A stretch of 64,000 bases of DNA from an uncultured Ruminococcus sp. (GCA_902762615.1 CACWOX010000011.1:1-64000); one strand, 5' to 3'. Positions 17,044 through 26,409 are shown, counted from the stretch's first letter. Made by a program: numbers and translations. Notes: generated by a model not told the origin, from the letters alone.

Positions 17044-18504
17044 TTGAATAACGGCAGCAACAGAAATTACGGCTATCCTCAGGGAAGAAGCTCCCGTTCG
17101 TCAGACAGTTATTCCGGAGGCGGATATTCTCAAAGCGGAAGCTCCCGCTCTTCGGGCGGATATTCCGATGACGATTATTATCAGAGCAGAAATTCACGCT
17201 ATGCCGGCAGCTCTTCGGGCAACTACTCCGGCGGCAATTACTCCCAAGGCAGAAGCTCCCGCTCTTCGGACAGCTATTCCGGCAGCTCTTCAGGCAGCTA
17301 CTCCGGCAGCAATTACTCCCAAGGCAGAAGCTCCCGCTCTTCGGGCAGCTACTCCGGCGGCAGTTACTCCCAAAGCAGAAGCTCCCGTTCTTCGGGCGGC
17401 TACTCCGGCAGCAATTACTCCCAAGGCAGAAGCTCCCGTTCTTCGGGCGGCTACTCCGACAGCAATTACTCCCAAGGCAGAAGCTCCCGCTCTTCGGGCG
17501 GCTACGCCCGAAGCCCTTACCGATCGCCTAAAGACAACGACGAAAAAATGCCGATATCCGTATTTATCGGCATAGGCATTACAGCTATTGCGGTCATTGC
17601 GCTGATCATTTCCATCTCTGTCAACAGCAACAAATCCAAAAACCGGAATTCGGCATATGACGACAATCTCACATCTCAATCTAACGTCAGCGGAGCAACC
17701 ATCATCGAGATACCGGACGAATCCGATACATCGGACGAAACCGAGTCTTCCAAACTGACTGCACAGAGCTTTGTCGGCACATGGTACAAAACTGACGTTT
17801 CACAAACACAGAAGGCAATCTTCATTATCACCATGCAGTATGAGGACAGCTTTGAATTCCGCCTTGAAATATGGAATGATAATGAAAGCGCCGTAATTAA
17901 CGATACGGCATTCTATACCGATGAAACGCACGCCGAATATTCTCCTAAAAAGAATGCAAAGATTATTTTTGAGAGAGGAACGGATTACGTCAGCATTACA
18001 CACACCGGCAGCAATTCATCGTTGGGTATTAAAGACAAATTCACCGTCGACGGTAAATTCACCGAACTTGAGCCGGATTATGCATCTCAAACCACCACAA
18101 CAACCACAGCCAATTCAAAAGTCACCTATGATTACAATATTTACAAATCCGACGCCGTGGTAAAAGCACTGTCAAGCAGGCTCTCGTCTGATGACTACGC
18201 TCTGTACAAGGACATGATGAAAAACGGGCTTAAATCGCCGATAGATTACGAGCGCACCAAAGACAAAAACGGCAAGCTGGTCAACGTCGATTCCGAACTC
18301 AATGCCGTGAAGTATTACGCTCACCTTAGCAGCAGCGGCTCGGATATGATCTTCATTTGCTCCGACAACGCTAATATATATGTGTTATTTTACAACAGTG
18401 AAGAAATTATCTATTACACCAATGACAAGAATTATGCCTCAAAAATGCCTGCATCGTTTCAGGCGGTTGCCAAGGCAAAGGACATAAAACCAACCTTCAA
18501 ATAA
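17044..18504 (+). CDS. membrane-anchored protein with Tyr/Arg/Ser/Gly low-complexity repeats
   Basis: 486 aa, not a recognised family as a whole. Residues about 8-160 are a low-complexity segment built from a 17-residue unit of the form GGYSGSNYSQGRSSRSS, with tyrosines and arginines evenly spaced. A single transmembrane helix follows (about 171-193), then an acidic Ser/Thr linker and a beta-rich domain starting FVGTWYKTD (about 243-251), and a C-terminal alpha/beta region. With the Arg-rich segment ahead of the helix, the positive-inside rule puts the repeats in the cytoplasm. TTG start at 17044 with a weak ribosome site. It heads a likely operon with the two downstream genes (gaps of 30 and 24 bp). 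Confidence 0.75.
   Translation: MNNGSNRNYGYPQGRSSRSSDSYSGGGYSQSGSSRSSGGYSDDDYYQSRNSRYAGSSSGNYSGGNYSQGRSSRSSDSYSGSSSGSYSGSNYSQGRSSRSSGSYSGGSYSQSRSSRSSGGYSGSNYSQGRSSRSSGGYSDSNYSQGRSSRSSGGYARSPYRSPKDNDEKMPISVFIGIGITAIAVIALIISISVNSNKSKNRNSAYDDNLTSQSNVSGATIIEIPDESDTSDETESSKLTAQSFVGTWYKTDVSQTQKAIFIITMQYEDSFEFRLEIWNDNESAVINDTAFYTDETHAEYSPKKNAKIIFERGTDYVSITHTGSNSSLGIKDKFTVDGKFTELEPDYASQTTTTTTANSKVTYDYNIYKSDAVVKALSSRLSSDDYALYKDMMKNGLKSPIDYERTKDKNGKLVNVDSELNAVKYYAHLSSSGSDMIFICSDNANIYVLFYNSEEIIYYTNDKNYASKMPASFQAVAKAKDIKPTFK
17083..17496 (+). repeat. degenerate 51-bp coding repeats
   Basis: Tandem in-frame repeats encoding the 17-residue Ser/Gly/Tyr/Arg unit. The last three units, 17344-17394, 17395-17445 and 17446-17496, are nearly identical; earlier units are more divergent or of other lengths. 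Near-identity at DNA level makes copy-number change by slippage or recombination likely. Confidence 0.9.
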
Positions 18505-18534
18505 TATTCAGGCTCGGAAAGGGTGCAAACAACA

Positions 18535-19269
18535 ATGAGCACGTTCAACCTGCTGATTATACTGCTATTCATACTGCTTTTTGGAGCAAGGCTCTTCATG
18601 TACTGCGTCAATATTGAAATGCCGCGTGTTTCGGAGGTCATTACTCTTGTGATGATGCTTATGCTTATTTGGGAAATCATCATAGCAATATTTGAATTTC
18701 CTGCTGCGCTCATTGACGGTATCATATTCATATGCATGGGAAACAAAGCCATAGCTATAGGCTGCGGCGTGGTCATTCTGATCGTATTGGTCTTTATCTT
18801 TATCATTATTTTCCCAAAGATCAAGTGGAATAAAATTCTGTCGTTTTCACCTCTGAAATATGCCATAATCGGCATGCTGCTGATATTCGCAACGATTTAC
18901 ACCGAGCTTTTCAACGGCAGCTACTCGTTCAAGGATTTGGACGAATACAACGAATTCAAGCAGGAATTTTCCCAATACGACAATCACTTCTGGCCGACCA
19001 AATTCATACGCGAGGTCGAGGACAACGGCAGAGAGATACTCACCAAAACCTCGGTCTATCCGTGGGATGTGTCGATTTCCGACGGCAAACAGTTTGCCTA
19101 CAAGGTTGTTACCTATTACGATGAAAGTGAACTGACAAACCAGCCGATTTTATACTACTATCCGTTCACCTACAATACCTATGCGGGCGTTGACCCAAGA
19201 CCTGTACTCAAGGCTGACGCCGTATCGGCAAGCGATTTGAACAATGTGAGCGATTCAGACCGAAATTAA
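18535..19269 (+). CDS. hypothetical polytopic membrane protein
   Basis: 244 aa. Four predicted membrane helices in the first 125 residues (approximately 5-24, 34-54, 70-92, 100-120), then an outer domain of about 120 residues with many aromatic residues (YDNHFWPTKF, YYDESELTNQPILYYYPF). No family recognised. The start is taken as the ATG at 18535; a GTG at 18523 directly abuts the GGAAAGGG ribosome site and is less likely. It lies 30 bp after the low-complexity protein gene and 24 bp before the SEC-C gene, so the three are probably co-transcribed. Confidence 0.65.
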   Translation: MSTFNLLIILLFILLFGARLFMYCVNIEMPRVSEVITLVMMLMLIWEIIIAIFEFPAALIDGIIFICMGNKAIAIGCGVVILIVLVFIFIIIFPKIKWNKILSFSPLKYAIIGMLLIFATIYTELFNGSYSFKDLDEYNEFKQEFSQYDNHFWPTKFIREVEDNGREILTKTSVYPWDVSISDGKQFAYKVVTYYDESELTNQPILYYYPFTYNTYAGVDPRPVLKADAVSASDLNNVSDSDRN

Positions 19270-19293
19270 CTGTTGAAGAAAGGATGTTAAAAT

Positions 19294-20415
19294 TTGTCCG
19301 ATAAGAATAACATTACAGGCGAGGCAAAGGAATTATTGCTTGCTAAGTTATTGGAAGGCAGCAAAAAACATCGCATTAAATCCATATCCGAACGCTACAA
19401 CATAAAGCTTTCCGAAAAAAACACAAAGCAGCAAATGATAGATGCTGCTCTGCCTGCAATTGAAATGCAGTTCGGTGTGAAATTAAAGCATTATTCCAAT
19501 GACGAGCTGCAACTTGCCATGAATTGCTTTACAGAAAGCGAGATATCCGAACAATTAGCCGAAGAAGTAATGAATTCCGCTCCTTTCGCTGACGGAGCGA
19601 TATTTATAACAAGCAAAAAGGACAAATTCTACGCTGCCGTGCCTCATGAGCTGGCTGGCAAGCTGATGATGCGCTGTGTTAAGCAGTGTAAACAGTGTAC
19701 ACAATGCACACCAAGCACGACAGGCGAAATAGATCGCTGCGCTCTGGCATGTGCTGCGATTTACGGCAGCTTCACCCCGGGCATGCTCGCCAATGCAGCC
19801 AACACTGCCTATTCCATTGATCTGACCGACCAGCAGGCGGAGCAATATTTGACCACAGCCGATACAGATGCATTTGCATACGCCGACGGCATGGCTGTCA
19901 GCTCTTCGGCAGGTTCATTGGAAGTGCAGCAGGAAGCCGCAGCAATCGACTTTTATATTCCCTACCGCGGCGAAATTGAAGCGTATGCAGCCTACGGTGC
20001 AGACTCGAGCGATTATTATTACCGTCAGATCGTTAATTTCGTCTACAACAACACTGATATTACATACGACAAAGCGGCAGTATTGATGCGCGAGATAGCC
20101 GACTGGTGCAGAAAAAACGAAGGCTTTGCGCCGATATTTGAAACGCTGAAACAATCCGGTCTTAGATTATCACCGGATCAATACAACTATTTGCTCGGTA
20201 TGATCGGTGAACTTAGCAACCGCACCCGCAAGCCTTCTCTCAAAGGTCACAAGCCGGAAGAAATCGAAGGATTAAAGCCGGTTATCATTCCCAGCGTGCA
20301 GATTTCCGCCGCAAAGCGTGAGCCTGTCAGAGTGGAACATAAGATCGGCAGAAATGACCTGTGTCCCTGCGGCAGCGGAAAAAAATACAAAAAGTGCTGC
20401 GGCAAAAATAAATAA
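19294..20415 (+). CDS. SEC-C motif protein with extra cysteine cluster
   Basis: 373 aa cytoplasmic protein. The C terminus is a textbook SEC-C zinc-binding motif, [20 protein letters not shown] (about residues 351-370), the module that ends SecA and many accessory proteins and can bind zinc, SecB or ribosomes. The body is mostly helical and unassigned. Residues about 128-152 contain [11 protein letters not shown] and CALAC, an unusual additional cysteine group. The TTG start at 19294 has AAAGGATG 9 bp upstream. Last gene before the terminator at 20434-20487. Confidence 0.75.
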   Translation: MSDKNNITGEAKELLLAKLLEGSKKHRIKSISERYNIKLSEKNTKQQMIDAALPAIEMQFGVKLKHYSNDELQLAMNCFTESEISEQLAEEVMNSAPFADGAIFITSKKDKFYAAVPHELAGKLMMRCVKQCKQCTQCTPSTTGEIDRCALACAAIYGSFTPGMLANAANTAYSIDLTDQQAEQYLTTADTDAFAYADGMAVSSSAGSLEVQQEAAAIDFYIPYRGEIEAYAAYGADSSDYYYRQIVNFVYNNTDITYDKAAVLMREIADWCRKNEGFAPIFETLKQSGLRLSPDQYNYLLGMIGELSNRTRKPSLKGHKPEEIEGLKPVIIPSVQISAAKREPVRVEHKIGRNDLCPCGSGKKYKKCCGKNK

Positions 20416-20433
20416 TCTTATTATCAAAAAAAG

Positions 20434-20487
20434 AAAACACCCCGGTATCCATCGGAATTGCTCCGTGATTGCCGGGATGTTTTTTTA
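20434..20487. terminator. terminator between converging genes
   Basis: Stem AAAACACCCCGG (20434-20445) with CCGGGATGTTTT, one mismatch, followed by T7 on the plus strand. A-rich on the other side, so it may work in both directions. Confidence 0.75.
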
Positions 20488-20497
20488 ATAATTGTTG

Positions 20498-21865
20498 TTA
20501 TTCTTCCGATGAAACTTCTTCCTCCGCTTCGGAAAATACATCGACATGCTCTTCTTTAGATTGCTCACTTGAAAGTTCATTCGTCAGCTCATCGGAAATA
20601 TCATCCGATGTTTCTGATGATTCGGCGTGGGTTGTGGTAACAGCCCCCGATTCGCTGCCTGATGAGGAAATATTGGTGCTGACAGCGGTCTTTTGCTCCG
20701 TTCTGTAATAGCTCTTGTTCATGAAGCTGATTCCCACGACAGAATCCTCCCTGACAGCATATTCAATGATCCAGCTTCCTGTGGTATAATTATGCTCCAT
20801 TATTGAGTTGCATCCGTACTGTACTATATAGTCGCAATCTTCAAATTTGAACGTATGCTCTTTGCCGTTGTAATACTTATCAAGGTAACTGCCTATGCTG
20901 TACACCCTGCCGCCCACAAACGTGTATAAATTTTCGGCTGCAAGTATCGAATTGAGCTTATTCTGATCCTTTATTACATCTGACGCTCTGTAAAGTGTGG
21001 TCGCTCCGCCATTGACACAGAGATATCCGTCTGTGAGCTGCGCCAGAGTGGCTCCTATTCCGATCTTTCTGACTGGAACAATGCCAAACGTCGCCTCTGT
21101 CCATGTAACGGATGAAATATTGCATCCTGCGCCTCTGTTTTCATCGAGCCATTGAAAATTTATGATCTCGTCGCTGTTTATGCTGCCGGATTGCTCTATT
21201 TCAGAAAAATCCTCAGTCAAAGGCTTCACATGCAGCGTTACGCTGCCGAGATTTGATTCCAGTGTAACCTTAATACACCCGTTATCGCTGAACTCCGAAC
21301 AATCCCAGCTGACCGATGAAGGCGACAGCTTATCCACAAAATCTCCCAGCGTGCTCAGATCATCCGCAATGGAAGACACATCGTTATAATTAAACGGCTG
21401 CATATTGTTTGAAACTCTCTCTGTATCACTCTGCTCCGGATCGCGGTTGGCGGCAGTGGTAGAAGATGTCTGCGATGTGACGGTAGTGGTAACAGTGGTC
21501 TGTTCGTCACCGGTGGATGATGTGGCAGATGTGGTGCTCTGAGTATCTTCCTGAATTACTGTATCTTCATCTTTATCCTTCTTTTTCTCTTTTGCGTCAA
21601 AATTCTTCTTATATTCCTTGTACGCTCTCTTAACGACTTCCGAATCGTCAAATCCTAATTCAACAGTCTCTGCTACCGTTATCTCTGTGACGGCAGAATC
21701 AGAAGGATTGTAAACCTTAGCGCCATTGTCGGCGGTCAGCGATCTTCCTCCGTGCCTCATACTGCTTAACGAAACGATAGACAGTGCAGTAAGCATAGAT
21801 ATAGCCAGACAAAGACCGCACGACGTGCATAATGAATGTCTGCTTTCTTGACTCGGCTTTTTCAT
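20498..21865 (-). CDS. membrane-anchored exported protein, paralogue of the 21915-22916 product
   Basis: 455 aa. One membrane segment near residues 17-34, a charged Lys/Glu stretch (about 80-100), a Ser/Thr-rich linker, then a beta-rich domain and an acidic Ser/Glu tail. The end of the main domain (IVQYGCNSIMEHNYTTGSWI, then VVGISFMNKS) aligns with IIRYGFNSIVDTDEASGQWY and VVGIYYQMKS in the neighbouring gene, so the two are paralogues. Ribosome site GGAAGG. No known family recognised. A surface-exposed protein of unknown role. Confidence 0.65.
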   Translation of the reverse strand: MKKPSQESRHSLCTSCGLCLAISMLTALSIVSLSSMRHGGRSLTADNGAKVYNPSDSAVTEITVAETVELGFDDSEVVKRAYKEYKKNFDAKEKKKDKDEDTVIQEDTQSTTSATSSTGDEQTTVTTTVTSQTSSTTAANRDPEQSDTERVSNNMQPFNYNDVSSIADDLSTLGDFVDKLSPSSVSWDCSEFSDNGCIKVTLESNLGSVTLHVKPLTEDFSEIEQSGSINSDEIINFQWLDENRGAGCNISSVTWTEATFGIVPVRKIGIGATLAQLTDGYLCVNGGATTLYRASDVIKDQNKLNSILAAENLYTFVGGRVYSIGSYLDKYYNGKEHTFKFEDCDYIVQYGCNSIMEHNYTTGSWIIEYAVREDSVVGISFMNKSYYRTEQKTAVSTNISSSGSESGAVTTTHAESSETSDDISDELTNELSSEQSKEEHVDVFSEAEEEVSSEE

Positions 21866-21914
21866 ATTAATCTGCCTTCCTTTCTGTCAGATTTGACCTG
21901 AAGCCAAAGCAATA

Positions 21915-22916
21915 TCAGTCGTCAGCGCTTTTCATCTGATAATATATGCCGACAACCTTTGAATTGGCTGTTGCGTAATCTATGTACCACTGACCGGATG
22001 CTTCATCGGTATCGACAATGGAATTGAATCCGTAGCGTATGATATTTTTGCTGTTGTTGGCAAACGGATACGCGTCGGGATTGTCCTTGTAGTTATATTC
22101 GATCATGGTTGTGGTTTTGTAGAGCTTGCCGCCGATATATGCCTCTTGGGCTTTATCGTACTTTTTGATCTTGGCGCTGTCGGTCAGCACATCCTTCATT
22201 TCATAGAAGATGTATGACTTGGCAGGTTCCGGATCTTTATAGTAGGCTTCGGAAATATCTGCATAAGCAGTGCCGATCTTAACGCCTCTGGGAAGAGTGA
22301 AATTCATCTTGTTTGAAAACCAGACAATCGCCTTGGCTCGACACTCTTTCTTTTTGCACTTATCATAGATTTCCCACTCGGTCACGTCTTTGCCCGAGCC
22401 TACTACCTCGCCGTTGATGGTGTAATTGGGAGCTTCATATGGCACACCTATCACCGCATAGCTTCCGTCGTAAGCAATCAGCTTTACTTCCACCTCGCCG
22501 GTCGCTTTGATATTGTCGGTATTCCATTCGTAGGATGCGGGACTTACCGCCTTGACAAACTGCGCAAAGGTCTTGATGCCCTCCGTAATGCCGTCGATAT
22601 CACTTCTGCCGAAAAAGCCGGTTTTCTGAGCCTTTTCTTCTTTGGACGAAACATCGGATTCTGCGGAAGATTCGGAGTCGCTGCTGACCTCGCCTTCGCC
22701 GTCTTCTTCCTCGTCTTCGTCATCTATTATAATGATTCGGTTGCCGTCTGAATCCACACTTACTGTTTCGGTGTAATCCTTGTTTCCGCTCTTGCCTTTG
22801 TTGTCGGAGCCGCTGCCGTTTATTCCGGTTATCGTAAAGAACAGCAGTATAATCACCAAAACTGCCGCAAAAGCCGATGCCAGACCGATCACTATGCCTT
22901 TGGTTTTTTCGTCCAT
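21915..22916 (-). CDS. membrane-anchored exported protein, paralogue of the 20498-21865 product
   Basis: 333 aa with a cytoplasmic tip (MDEKTKG), a membrane helix at about residues 7-29, a strongly acidic linker (DDEDEEEDGEGE near residue 66), a Ser/Glu stretch, and an outer domain of about 230 residues sharing its layout with the next gene (GVKIGTAYADI versus GIGATLAQL; see that entry for the C-terminal match). Probably co-transcribed with it, 49 bp apart, from the promoter at 22998-23026. Not assigned to a named family. Confidence 0.65.
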   Translation of the reverse strand: MDEKTKGIVIGLASAFAAVLVIILLFFTITGINGSGSDNKGKSGNKDYTETVSVDSDGNRIIIIDDEDEEEDGEGEVSSDSESSAESDVSSKEEKAQKTGFFGRSDIDGITEGIKTFAQFVKAVSPASYEWNTDNIKATGEVEVKLIAYDGSYAVIGVPYEAPNYTINGEVVGSGKDVTEWEIYDKCKKKECRAKAIVWFSNKMNFTLPRGVKIGTAYADISEAYYKDPEPAKSYIFYEMKDVLTDSAKIKKYDKAQEAYIGGKLYKTTTMIEYNYKDNPDAYPFANNSKNIIRYGFNSIVDTDEASGQWYIDYATANSKVVGIYYQMKSADD

Positions 22917-22997
22917 TCTACTAACACACCTTTTTCATTTTATTTAATCCCTGAAGTATGGGATATTGGAGCATATTTTACCTTATTTACAATATAT

Positions 22998-23026
22998 ATA
23001 ATAGAATAATCAGCCCGATTCGTCAA
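22998..23026 (-). promoter_or_regulatory. promoter of the paralogous exported-protein pair
   Basis: Minus strand TTGACG (23021-23026), 17-bp spacer, TATTAT (22998-23003). The interval 22917-23246 otherwise holds only a short direct repeat at 23188-23215. Confidence 0.65.
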
Positions 23027-23187
23027 TAGAATCCGCCGAAAAAGAGGTTACGATTTCGTCACAAAAGCCGCAATGTGGGACTTTTTTTGTAATTTGCCGT
23101 TAATAAAATGCTATTTTACTGATGTTTTGCAACTATTATATCATCATTTTTTTAACATTGTGCCTTTATAATGTTAATAAAAATTGC

Positions 23188-23215
23188 GAAGCAGGAGCTA
23201 TGAAGCAGGAGCTAT
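23188..23215. repeat. 14-bp direct tandem repeat
   Basis: GAAGCAGGAGCTAT occurs twice back to back (23188-23201, 23202-23215) in the spacer downstream of the metallopeptidase gene. Function unknown. Confidence 0.8.
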
Positions 23216-23246
23216 ACTAATACAAATTCCGGCATGAGAGATTATA

Positions 23247-23777
23247 TCATCCAATTGAGGGAGTTTGTCTCAGCAGCGATTCCCTTTGGCGGTAATCAGG
23301 CATGACACTGTAAATAAAGTCGTAAAACGCCGCGCTGTGATCATGATGCCGGATATGAGCAAGCTCATGCACCACTACACAGTCTACCGCTTCGGGGGGA
23401 TACAGCATCAGCAAACAGGAAAAGCACAGGCTGTTTTTCCCGCTGCAGCTGCCAAACCGCTTGCGCGCCGAGGTTATTTTGATTCCGGTAGGCTCCACCT
23501 TCATCAGTTTAGCGTAATGCTCCACCCTCGGCGGCAATACCTCTTTTGCTCTTTCGACAAGCTCCTTCATAAGCTCGGGTGTTATGAGCTTTGACTGCTC
23601 CATTCGCCTGCGTGCCTCGGGCATATGCTTTTCTATCCAGCCCGATTGATTGCTGACGATTTTGTCGATCTCCTGCTTTGGAGTCCTCAACGGAGCACGC
23701 ACTACAAGATGGCAGTTTTCGTCAATGCGTATAGATATTGTTTTTCGCTTAGACCTTATCAAGGTATAATCGTACAT
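23247..23777 (-). CDS. YgjP-like (DUF45) zinc metallopeptidase
   Basis: 176 aa. The zinc motif HELAHIRHHDHSAAF (137-151) supplies His137, Glu138 and His141, with His147 as a possible third ligand. RSKRKTISIRID at the start and RFGSCSGKNSLCFSCLLMLYPPEAVD before the motif are typical of the YgjP/DUF45 family, related to SprT and M48 peptidases. Cytoplasmic, substrate unknown. Full length for a short family member. It ends the minus-strand run 27468-23247. Confidence 0.85.
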   Translation of the reverse strand: MYDYTLIRSKRKTISIRIDENCHLVVRAPLRTPKQEIDKIVSNQSGWIEKHMPEARRRMEQSKLITPELMKELVERAKEVLPPRVEHYAKLMKVEPTGIKITSARKRFGSCSGKNSLCFSCLLMLYPPEAVDCVVVHELAHIRHHDHSAAFYDFIYSVMPDYRQRESLLRQTPSIG

Positions 23778-23827
23778 TATTTCACTCTCTTATTATATAC
23801 CAATCGTTTAATATCTTATTTATATTA

Positions 23828-24289
23828 CTATTCGGAATATTTTATTATTTTTTTGATCAATAGCGTTATGCCCGGCACATGGAAAACCTTCATTTTATAT
23901 ACATTATATGTCGTCAGAATCATGCATACCAAGCACACGACCTTGACAAGTGACATAGCGACTCCCAGCGTTCCGAGAGTGAGCAGTTGATTTCCCGCAG
24001 CGGACTCCATAGCTGCCTCGGCGTAGGGTGTCATCACCAGCGTCAGCCACGAGAATAAACTGATGAACGCAGAAGAAACAAAAATCTGAATATCGCTAAG
24101 ACGTGCCAATTTGCTTCTTCTCTCTATAATGGCAGCAGCAACCGGAACGACCCATGCAAAATAGCTTGCATAAGGAACAAATGAAACCGCAAGTGTCGCT
24201 GCGCCAACCATTACTGCGGATATATTCTCATCCAGACCGAACAGTGACGATTTGCCTATCGAAGATGAGCCTGAATTTTCATGCTGCAC
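23828..24289 (-). CDS. hypothetical small membrane protein
   Basis: 153 aa with three predicted helices (about residues 25-55, 67-87, 106-127) and basic loops. Its pattern recalls DUF4870-type small membrane proteins but no diagnostic motif is visible. GTG start at 24289, preferred because AAGGAGG is well spaced. Part of the minus-strand run of zinc-ribbon membrane proteins. Confidence 0.6.
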   Translation of the reverse strand: MQHENSGSSSIGKSSLFGLDENISAVMVGAATLAVSFVPYASYFAWVVPVAAAIIERRSKLARLSDIQIFVSSAFISLFSWLTLVMTPYAEAAMESAAGNQLLTLGTLGVAMSLVKVVCLVCMILTTYNVYKMKVFHVPGITLLIKKIIKYSE

Positions 24290-24311
24290 GGTATCCCCTC
24301 CTTATAGAATA

Positions 24312-24339
24312 GATTATTGATTATTGATTATTGATTATT
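24312..24339. repeat. four 7-bp tandem repeats (GATTATT)
   Basis: GATTATT four times in a row, overlapping the stop codon of the zinc-ribbon gene (24335-24337). One of a group of heptameric repeats near stop codons in this window. Confidence 0.85.
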
Positions 24340-25537
24340 TCAGCTGATATACTACCTGAACATTGGTATCGACATTGATAAATGTTCCTGTCTTTCCGTC
24401 TATTATATAGTATAGCCGTTTTATGTCGCCGTCCTCATACATTATCGTCAGCATATCGTGTCCGTTTTTCCTGTTGGTAGTGTACTTTCCCTGCTTGTGG
24501 ACATGCCAGCCGTCATCTGATTTTACTGAAATCATTGCCCTGCCGCCCGGTTTGAATTCCATTATTATATTCGGGCTGCCGTCTGAATCGGTGGAAACGA
24601 TCCATTGACCGTTGATATCCGACGACATCATCATATTGACCACTATCAAGCCGCAGAGCAGCAGCACCACGATAAAAAAGACAACGCCCCATACCCGTCG
24701 GCGAAGATAGTAGCCTTCGCTGTCATCCTCAGCCCTCTTGCGCTTCATGCTGCCGAATTTCTTATAGTAGACTTTTTCCAGAATCCCATTTATAAAGCCG
24801 GAGGTTTTTGCATCAAACTTATCGTAAATTCTCCTGCACCTGTCAAGCACATTCCTGCGGAAAAATCCCTTGATTCTCAGCACAGCACCGTCGTACTTTT
24901 CCCACATGGATGTGAGAATTTTGTCAAGCCCCTTTTCCTCCGGGAACTCGCTGAGTCTCTTTGCCGCTTCCGACATTTCAGAGTCGTCGTTGTCTGCATC
25001 AGATGACGTATTGGCAGAATGATCGGCTGCACTGTTTTGAGATTCTTTTTTCCTATCGTTTTGTGCGATTTCCTGATCGAGCTTTTGAAAGCTCTGTGCA
25101 AGCTGGTATCTTTCGAGATCGGTGATGCCATCCTTGAAGTAATACTCCGCCAGCAGATCGTCCTCCTTGTTGTTTACCAGATGGCGAATGCTTGACGAAA
25201 GATCGCGGTGTCTTCTGTCATATTCATTTTCTGTATCTATCATGGAGGAAAGATCTACCGGATCAAAGCTCTCATCGGGAAAATTATTGGCGGGATTGTG
25301 CTCAATTGGCTTTTCCGGAATTGTTTCTTCCGGTCTGTCAAATTTAAGCACAGGTGAAAAAGAGGCGTCCGACAAATCAATGTCGGATACCTCGGTTTCT
25401 CTTCGCATGACTGAGATCTGTTTGCGAACACGGGTCATGGTGTCGCCATCCGGCACAGCAAGCCTTGCCGATGTGCCGCAATTCGGACATCTCTCAGAGT
25501 GTGGATTAAGTTCCTGGTTGCACTTTGGACATCTCAT
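24335..25537 (-). CDS. zinc-ribbon, single-TM protein with outer GxW domain
   Basis: 400 aa. An N-terminal zinc ribbon (Cys3, Cys6, Cys17, Cys20: CPKC ... CPNC) is followed by a long disordered, charged cytoplasmic region, a transmembrane helix at about residues 282-304 and an outer domain starting INGQWIVSTDSDG with predicted beta strands. The same architecture recurs in the neighbouring genes. Ribosome site AGGAGGT. Likely co-transcribed with the genes at 25569 and 26410. The order of domains suggests linkage of a cytoplasmic partner to the cell surface, but no function is known. Confidence 0.7.
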   Translation of the reverse strand: MRCPKCNQELNPHSERCPNCGTSARLAVPDGDTMTRVRKQISVMRRETEVSDIDLSDASFSPVLKFDRPEETIPEKPIEHNPANNFPDESFDPVDLSSMIDTENEYDRRHRDLSSSIRHLVNNKEDDLLAEYYFKDGITDLERYQLAQSFQKLDQEIAQNDRKKESQNSAADHSANTSSDADNDDSEMSEAAKRLSEFPEEKGLDKILTSMWEKYDGAVLRIKGFFRRNVLDRCRRIYDKFDAKTSGFINGILEKVYYKKFGSMKRKRAEDDSEGYYLRRRVWGVVFFIVVLLLCGLIVVNMMMSSDINGQWIVSTDSDGSPNIIMEFKPGGRAMISVKSDDGWHVHKQGKYTTNRKNGHDMLTIMYEDGDIKRLYYIIDGKTGTFINVDTNVQVVYQLK

Positions 25538-25568
25538 GGAAAGATTTACCTCCTGACAGATCGTATCA

Positions 25569-26405
25569 TTATTCCACTCTGTTTAATATCCACACAGTAT
25601 TATCAACTGTAAACTCTATTTTATCGTCAGTGATAAATTTCAGATTGCCCACCATAGTATCGTTGTCAAAATATTCCTCGAGACCGTCGAGCGTAAGGGT
25701 GCATTTGCCGCCGTCCTTTATTTTGTACGATCCTTCAAACTTTTTAGAGAAGAGAAAGGCTTTAATGGTACATTTTGCATTTCCCTTGCCGTCGAATTCA
25801 AATACCCCCGGCAGCGTCATATTTTTATAGGGAACATCGGTGCTCCACTTGCCCTTGATTTTTTTGTTCATATACTTTGCAGTCAGCTCCTCGGGTATTT
25901 CGGGTTCGGACGAAACCTCCTGAGAAGAAAGCGCCTCGGATGAAACCGGTTCAGAGCTTACCTCTGAGGATATATCCTGTGAACTAACCTTACTTTGTGA
26001 CGAAACATCCATCATCTCATCTGCCTCATCAATGAAAGCAGATTTCTCGGAGAAATAATCGCTAAGGAACACCGAGCCTGCCACCATGACAATCACCAAT
26101 GCCACAGCTGCAAAGACAATCAAAAAATATTGCAGACAGCCCTCTGATCCGGTTTTGACATGTGGGTTATTTGTTATTTTACCTGTCTTTTTATTGACAT
26201 ACACGTATTGTACCGAATTAGGATCGGCTTTTTGCGGCTGGGGATTCTGTGCCTTATTCTTCGCTGTATCTTCACGCGAAGGCGACCTGCCGCTGACAGG
26301 CGCTGCATTGCCTGCGTTCGTTCTGTTAACTACCTTTTCACCGCAGCCCGGGCAGAATTGAGCCTTATCATCGAGCTTGCGTCCGCATTTTCTGCAATAT
26401 ATCAT
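25569..26405 (-). CDS. zinc-ribbon, single-TM protein with outer GxW domain
   Basis: 278 aa. Zinc ribbon Cys4/Cys7/Cys18/Cys21 (CRKC ... CPGC), a short linker, a membrane helix at about residues 91-112, a Ser/Glu-rich stalk (repeated EVSSEPVSSEAL-type units, about 140-172) and an outer beta domain that opens KIKGKWSTDVPYKN and ends near FTVDNTVWIL. The stalk looks like an extracellular spacer. It starts 4 bp after the stop of the upstream gene, so the two are translationally linked. Unknown function. Confidence 0.7.
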   Translation of the reverse strand: MIYCRKCGRKLDDKAQFCPGCGEKVVNRTNAGNAAPVSGRSPSREDTAKNKAQNPQPQKADPNSVQYVYVNKKTGKITNNPHVKTGSEGCLQYFLIVFAAVALVIVMVAGSVFLSDYFSEKSAFIDEADEMMDVSSQSKVSSQDISSEVSSEPVSSEALSSQEVSSEPEIPEELTAKYMNKKIKGKWSTDVPYKNMTLPGVFEFDGKGNAKCTIKAFLFSKKFEGSYKIKDGGKCTLTLDGLEEYFDNDTMVGNLKFITDDKIEFTVDNTVWILNRVE

Positions 26406-26409
26406 TCTA

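Noticed and set aside
17083-17496. CRISPR-like regular DNA repeats
   Set aside because: The 51-bp units are contiguous, in frame and coding, with no unique spacers.
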